Positions 5,488 to 7,971 of a DNA stretch of 7,971 nt are shown in pieces (within the stretch, counting starts at the first letter, position 1; each line of letters begins with the position of its first letter). The notes under the pieces are model-generated. The model was given only the letters and a program-made list of their open reading frames with translations, searched no databases and was not told the DNA's origin. The stretch is taken from the NCBI GenBank assembly GCA_902826505.1, contig CADEFG010000210.1, forward strand, positions 1 through 7,971, read 5' to 3'. The position numbers and the translations under genes were made by a program. The stretch comes from an uncultured Acidobacteriota bacterium. Lineage in GTDB: Bacteria; Acidobacteriota; Blastocatellia; Pyrinomonadales; Pyrinomonadaceae.

Positions 5488-6759
5488 ATGTCAAAAAAAG
5501 TTTTAGTTTTACTCGGATTGGTTTTTTTACTTTCCACCTCGATCATCGCTCAACAAAAATTCGTCGCCGATCTTTCGGGTTTGCAGGTAGTTCCGGTGAA
5601 TAATTCAAGCGGTAAAGGCAATTGTCTATTTACCTTGAATGAAACAGAAACCCAGGTTTCGGTCAATTGCAATTATTCAGGACTTTCGGGAGTGCGAACT
5701 TCCTATCATTTTCATGGATTTGCGGGCGCTGGCACGAATGCGCCTATTTTGTTTCCGATGGGCTCGCTTCCGGGCGGCTCCAGCGGCACAATTACGGCGG
5801 CTTTTGGCGCTTCGCCGCAAATTATTTCAGCTTTGCGTTCAAACTTAATTTATCTCAGTATTCGCACACAGAATTTCCCGGAGGGCGAAATTCGCGGGCA
5901 GATTCACATTGCCAACAGCGCCTACAACGACTTTGACGGCGACGGACGCTCCGACCTGACCGTTTATCGAAATTCGAACAATACATTTTATTCGCTCGCC
6001 AGTTTGAACGGCGCTTTCACCGAAAAACAAATCGGACAACCCGGCGATTCGGTTTCGTTAACCGTTGATTTCGACGGCGACGGAAAATCTGATTTTTCAA
6101 CGGCGCGTTACAACGCCGAAGTTTTATGGCGAATTTTCAAAAGTTCGACGAATACTTTGGAAGAAATTCGCTGGGGAAGCTCGACGCTCGGCGATTTCTT
6201 TGCCGCCGCCGATTACGACGGCGACGGCGCGTTTGACATTGCCGTTTTCCGCGCCGGCGTTTGGTATATCATCGAAAGCTCGACCGGAAATATTCGCTAC
6301 GAATCTTTCGGGCAATCGGGCGATGTGCCCGCGCCGAACGATTTTGACAAAGACGGCAAGGCTGATCTAACCGTCGCGCGCAGCGAAAGCGGGCAACGCG
6401 TCTGGTATGTTCGGCGCAGTTCGGATAATCAATTTTACTCGATTCCGTGGGGTTTGAGTTCGGACGCGTTTTTTACGGGCAGAGCGGATTGGGACGGCGA
6501 CGGCGCGGCGGATATTTCCGTCATCCGCAACGAATCGGGTCAGCGCGTTTTTTATATTTTGCGCTCGTCCGACAATCAACTGCAAATCATCCGTTGGGGG
6601 TTGTCGTCGGATGTCGTCAAGCTCGGCGATTACGACGGCGACGGCAAAACGGACGCGGCGATCACGCGAGCCGTTAACGGTCAGCGCGTTTTCTTTATTC
6701 TGCAAAGCTCAAACGGCGCGCCGCGCTACGAAACTTTCGGTTTGGCGGGTGACTTTTAA
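5488..6759 (+). CDS. Secreted CHRD-domain protein with six FG-GAP/VCBS calcium repeats
   Basis: This 423-residue protein is probably exported by Sec: lysines at 3-4, a hydrophobic core to about residue 19, and likely cleavage after IIA21. Residues 23-141 form a CHRD domain: KFVADLSGLQVVPV near the start, YHFHG (73-77) and the closing PEGEIRGQI (131-139). Cys46 and Cys61 could form a disulfide. Six FG-GAP/VCBS repeats follow. Their calcium-loop motifs (DxDxDGxxD) start at residues 148, 194, 242, 285, 334 and 381, with a period of 43-49. They should form an extracytoplasmic beta-propeller-like fold, often involved in binding or adhesion; no enzyme motif is visible. The last repeat stops at FGLAGDF, where earlier repeats continue into the next calcium loop. 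AAGAAG (5477-5482) is a plausible ribosome-binding site. The gene is flanked by hairpins and so is probably transcribed alone. Confidence 0.9.
   Translation: MSKKVLVLLGLVFLLSTSIIAQQKFVADLSGLQVVPVNNSSGKGNCLFTLNETETQVSVNCNYSGLSGVRTSYHFHGFAGAGTNAPILFPMGSLPGGSSGTITAAFGASPQIISALRSNLIYLSIRTQNFPEGEIRGQIHIANSAYNDFDGDGRSDLTVYRNSNNTFYSLASLNGAFTEKQIGQPGDSVSLTVDFDGDGKSDFSTARYNAEVLWRIFKSSTNTLEEIRWGSSTLGDFFAAADYDGDGAFDIAVFRAGVWYIIESSTGNIRYESFGQSGDVPAPNDFDKDGKADLTVARSESGQRVWYVRRSSDNQFYSIPWGLSSDAFFTGRADWDGDGAADISVIRNESGQRVFYILRSSDNQLQIIRWGLSSDVVKLGDYDGDGKTDAAITRAVNGQRVFFILQSSNGAPRYETFGLAGDF
5929..6654 (+). repeat. Six in-gene repeats encoding DxDxDGxxD calcium loops
   Basis: GACGGCGACGG-type sequence recurs roughly every 130-150 bases, once per FG-GAP repeat; the fourth copy has Lys in place of the first Gly. 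The protein segments GQRVWYVRRSSDNQ and GQRVFYILRSSDNQ, each leading to WGLSSD, are much more alike than the other repeats. This points to duplication of one unit, although third-position differences show it is not very recent. Confidence 0.75.
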
Positions 6760-6788
6760 TTTCAATTATTAATCGATCAATTTTCCGG

Positions 6789-6844
6789 CAAAAAATTGCT
6801 TGGTGAATTTTTCCCGGCGTGGTAAAATTTCCAGGCAATTTTTG
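6789..6844 (+). terminator. Inverted repeat downstream of the CHRD/FG-GAP gene
   Basis: The left arm CAAAAAATTGCTTGG (6789-6803) matches the reverse complement of CCAGGCAATTTTTG (6831-6844) except for one extra A and one T/C difference. The loop is 27 bases. Within it, CCGG...AATTTTTCCCGG offers an alternative fold. The AATTTTTG end of the right arm supplies a short T-run, so termination of the upstream gene is plausible but not certain. Confidence 0.5.
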
Positions 6845-6884
6845 TGGATCTTTACATTTACAAAAAATTCTCAAAACCCGTATA

Positions 6885-6890
6885 AAAGGA
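6885..6890 (+). promoter_or_regulatory. Ribosome-binding site AAAGGA for the TPR/membrane protein gene
   Basis: AAAGGA lies nine bases before the ATG at 6900. It is the clearest Shine-Dalgarno-like site in the window and supports this start for a gene that is cut off by the window edge. Confidence 0.6.
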
Positions 6891-6899
6891 AAATAATTT

Positions 6900-7971
6900 A
6901 TGAAACGGCTCGTTGATTGGTTTATCGCCAGTTTGTTAATCTGTTTTGCCTTTGCCGGTTTTTCAGCCGCACAGGAAAAACAGCGCGATTCTGCGAAGGA
7001 AGAAAAAATTTGGCAGGAGCTGCAAAAAACTGCGCCCAAAGCAGTTGAAACATTCAAAGCCGCGACCTCTGCTTTAGACCAAAAGAACTATCAGGAATCC
7101 GTCAAACTTTATAATGAAGTTCTCAAACAATCGCCGGATTTTGACCCGGCTTTAAGACGTTTGGGCTACGCGCTGAACGCGACCGGCAAAAGAGATGAAG
7201 CCTTGACGATGACAAAAAAAGCTTTGACTCATAACCGGACTGCGGACAATTTAATGGGACACGCCCTGACTTTGACCGATCCCGGTCTGCGTAATTATCA
7301 GCCGACAAAATCGGAGCTCGAGCAGTCGTTCGGGTTAGCCAAAGAAGCCATTCAAAAGGACGGGCAATCCGATTCCGATTATGTTTCTTTCTACGCCCAA
7401 CTGGCTTTATCGACAGATCATATTGAAGATTTTCGCAGTGCGGTCGGAATATTAAACAGCAAATTCCCCGACCTTGCGGCAACCCATTATTTTAACGGAC
7501 TGCGGCTCGCTAACGACGGTGAGTTTGAAGCGGCGGAACGGGAAATAAAAGCCGCCGAAGGTCTCGGACTGCCGCGTGAAGCGACCCAGGATATTTTGGC
7601 TGCCATTGAAACCGAGAAAGGTAATCGGTATTTCGGTTTGGGAAATTATTTTTATTACGGGAGTATTCTGGTGGGCGCATGGGCAGTAGGATTGATGATT
7701 TTGTTTATTCTCGGCAAAATTCTTTCCGCTAAAACGCTTCATTCGATTGAAAATTCAGACCCGAACGATATTACGGGCGGCGGGCAAGCCGGTTTGCGCA
7801 ATGTTTACAAAAAGATTATCGCCGTTGCGGGAGTTTACTATTATCTTTCACAACCGATCGTGATGCTCTTGGTGATCGTCGCGGCGTGCGGGATAGTTTT
7901 GTTTTTTATATGGGTTGGCAGTATTCCGATCAAACTTGTGTTGGTGATCGGATTCGTTGCTTTGGCGACAA
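6900..7971 (+). CDS. TPR-containing membrane protein, likely M48-family metallopeptidase, 5' part only
   Basis: The frame stays open from ATG 6900 to the window edge (357 codons), so the gene is truncated on the right. Residues 1-24 look like a signal peptide or anchor (basic start, hydrophobic core, AGFSAAQ). Residues about 53-110 contain TPR-like helix pairs, with NYQESVKLYNEVLKQSPDFDPALRRLGYALNATGKRDEA split across two units, and another lies near 195-220. Hydrophobic segments lie at about 250-273, 309-338 and 342 onward. The last part (VYYYLSQPIVMLL, then SIPIKLVLVIGFVALAT) resembles the membrane region before the catalytic domain in a group of M48 zinc metallopeptidases. The HExxH motif would lie beyond the window, so peptidase activity is inferred from that resemblance only. 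A general TPR membrane protein is the alternative. A hairpin separates it from the upstream gene, and AAAGGA precedes the start. Confidence 0.75.
   Translation, partial: MKRLVDWFIASLLICFAFAGFSAAQEKQRDSAKEEKIWQELQKTAPKAVETFKAATSALDQKNYQESVKLYNEVLKQSPDFDPALRRLGYALNATGKRDEALTMTKKALTHNRTADNLMGHALTLTDPGLRNYQPTKSELEQSFGLAKEAIQKDGQSDSDYVSFYAQLALSTDHIEDFRSAVGILNSKFPDLAATHYFNGLRLANDGEFEAAEREIKAAEGLGLPREATQDILAAIETEKGNRYFGLGNYFYYGSILVGAWAVGLMILFILGKILSAKTLHSIENSDPNDITGGGQAGLRNVYKKIIAVAGVYYYLSQPIVMLLVIVAACGIVLFFIWVGSIPIKLVLVIGFVALAT

Noticed and set aside
6857..6886. TTTACA, an 18-base spacer and TATAAA resembling a sigma-70 promoter
   Set aside because: The predicted start of transcription (about 6893) lies after the Shine-Dalgarno-like AAAGGA at 6885-6890, so the two signals exclude each other; the ribosome-binding site is the better call.

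Overview
This is a 7,971-base bacterial chromosome segment with every recognisable gene on the + strand. Several features together suggest an acidobacterium, perhaps of the Blastocatellia/Pyrinomonadaceae type: moderate GC, a secreted FG-GAP/VCBS beta-propeller protein, a four-helix-bundle gene remnant, heptad repeats of the GAGTCGA type between genes, and AGCT-centred palindromes. This assignment is inference from style; there is no rRNA or marker gene to prove it.

Left part (1-2088). The window opens inside a NitT/TauT-type ABC permease gene. Its matching ATPase gene (391-1173) follows, separated by a perfect 28-bp inverted repeat made of four AGTCGAG heptads facing four CTCGACT heptads. 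The right arm ends two bases before the ATPase start codon. A third gene (1186-2088), 12 bases further on, encodes a protein with a disordered N-terminus, a hydrophobic hairpin and a long helical region. Its start is embedded in a diverged copy of the same heptad. The three genes are probably co-transcribed: an importer for an unidentified small solute, plus a membrane-anchored protein of unknown role.

Intergenic island (2089-2568). These 480 bases hold no intact gene. They contain a two-copy octamer repeat, the decayed 3' end of a four-helix-bundle (23S rRNA IVS-type) gene, and a 194-bp MITE-like element. The element has 27/28-bp imperfect terminal inverted repeats and a cluster of small palindromes.

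Middle (2569-5431). A 614-residue AAA+ ATPase has one active AAA module with a p97/Vps4-like pore loop, preceded by a region that looks like a dead AAA module. It is closely followed by an AT-rich SMI1/KNR4 (SUKH) immunity-like gene with no toxin partner in view. Next comes an alkyltransferase-like DNA-damage sensor whose active-site Cys is Trp and whose tail carries a possible beta-clamp-binding motif. A hairpin closes this block.

Right part (5488-7971). A secreted protein fuses a CHRD domain to six calcium-loop FG-GAP repeats. After a second hairpin, a gene with a signal peptide, TPR-like helices and several membrane segments runs off the window edge; its last visible part resembles the membrane region found before M48 metallopeptidase domains.

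No complete new defence or mobile system is visible. The points most worth following are the clamp motif on the alkyltransferase-like protein, the half-dead AAA+ protein, and the heptad hairpin that occupies a start-codon region.
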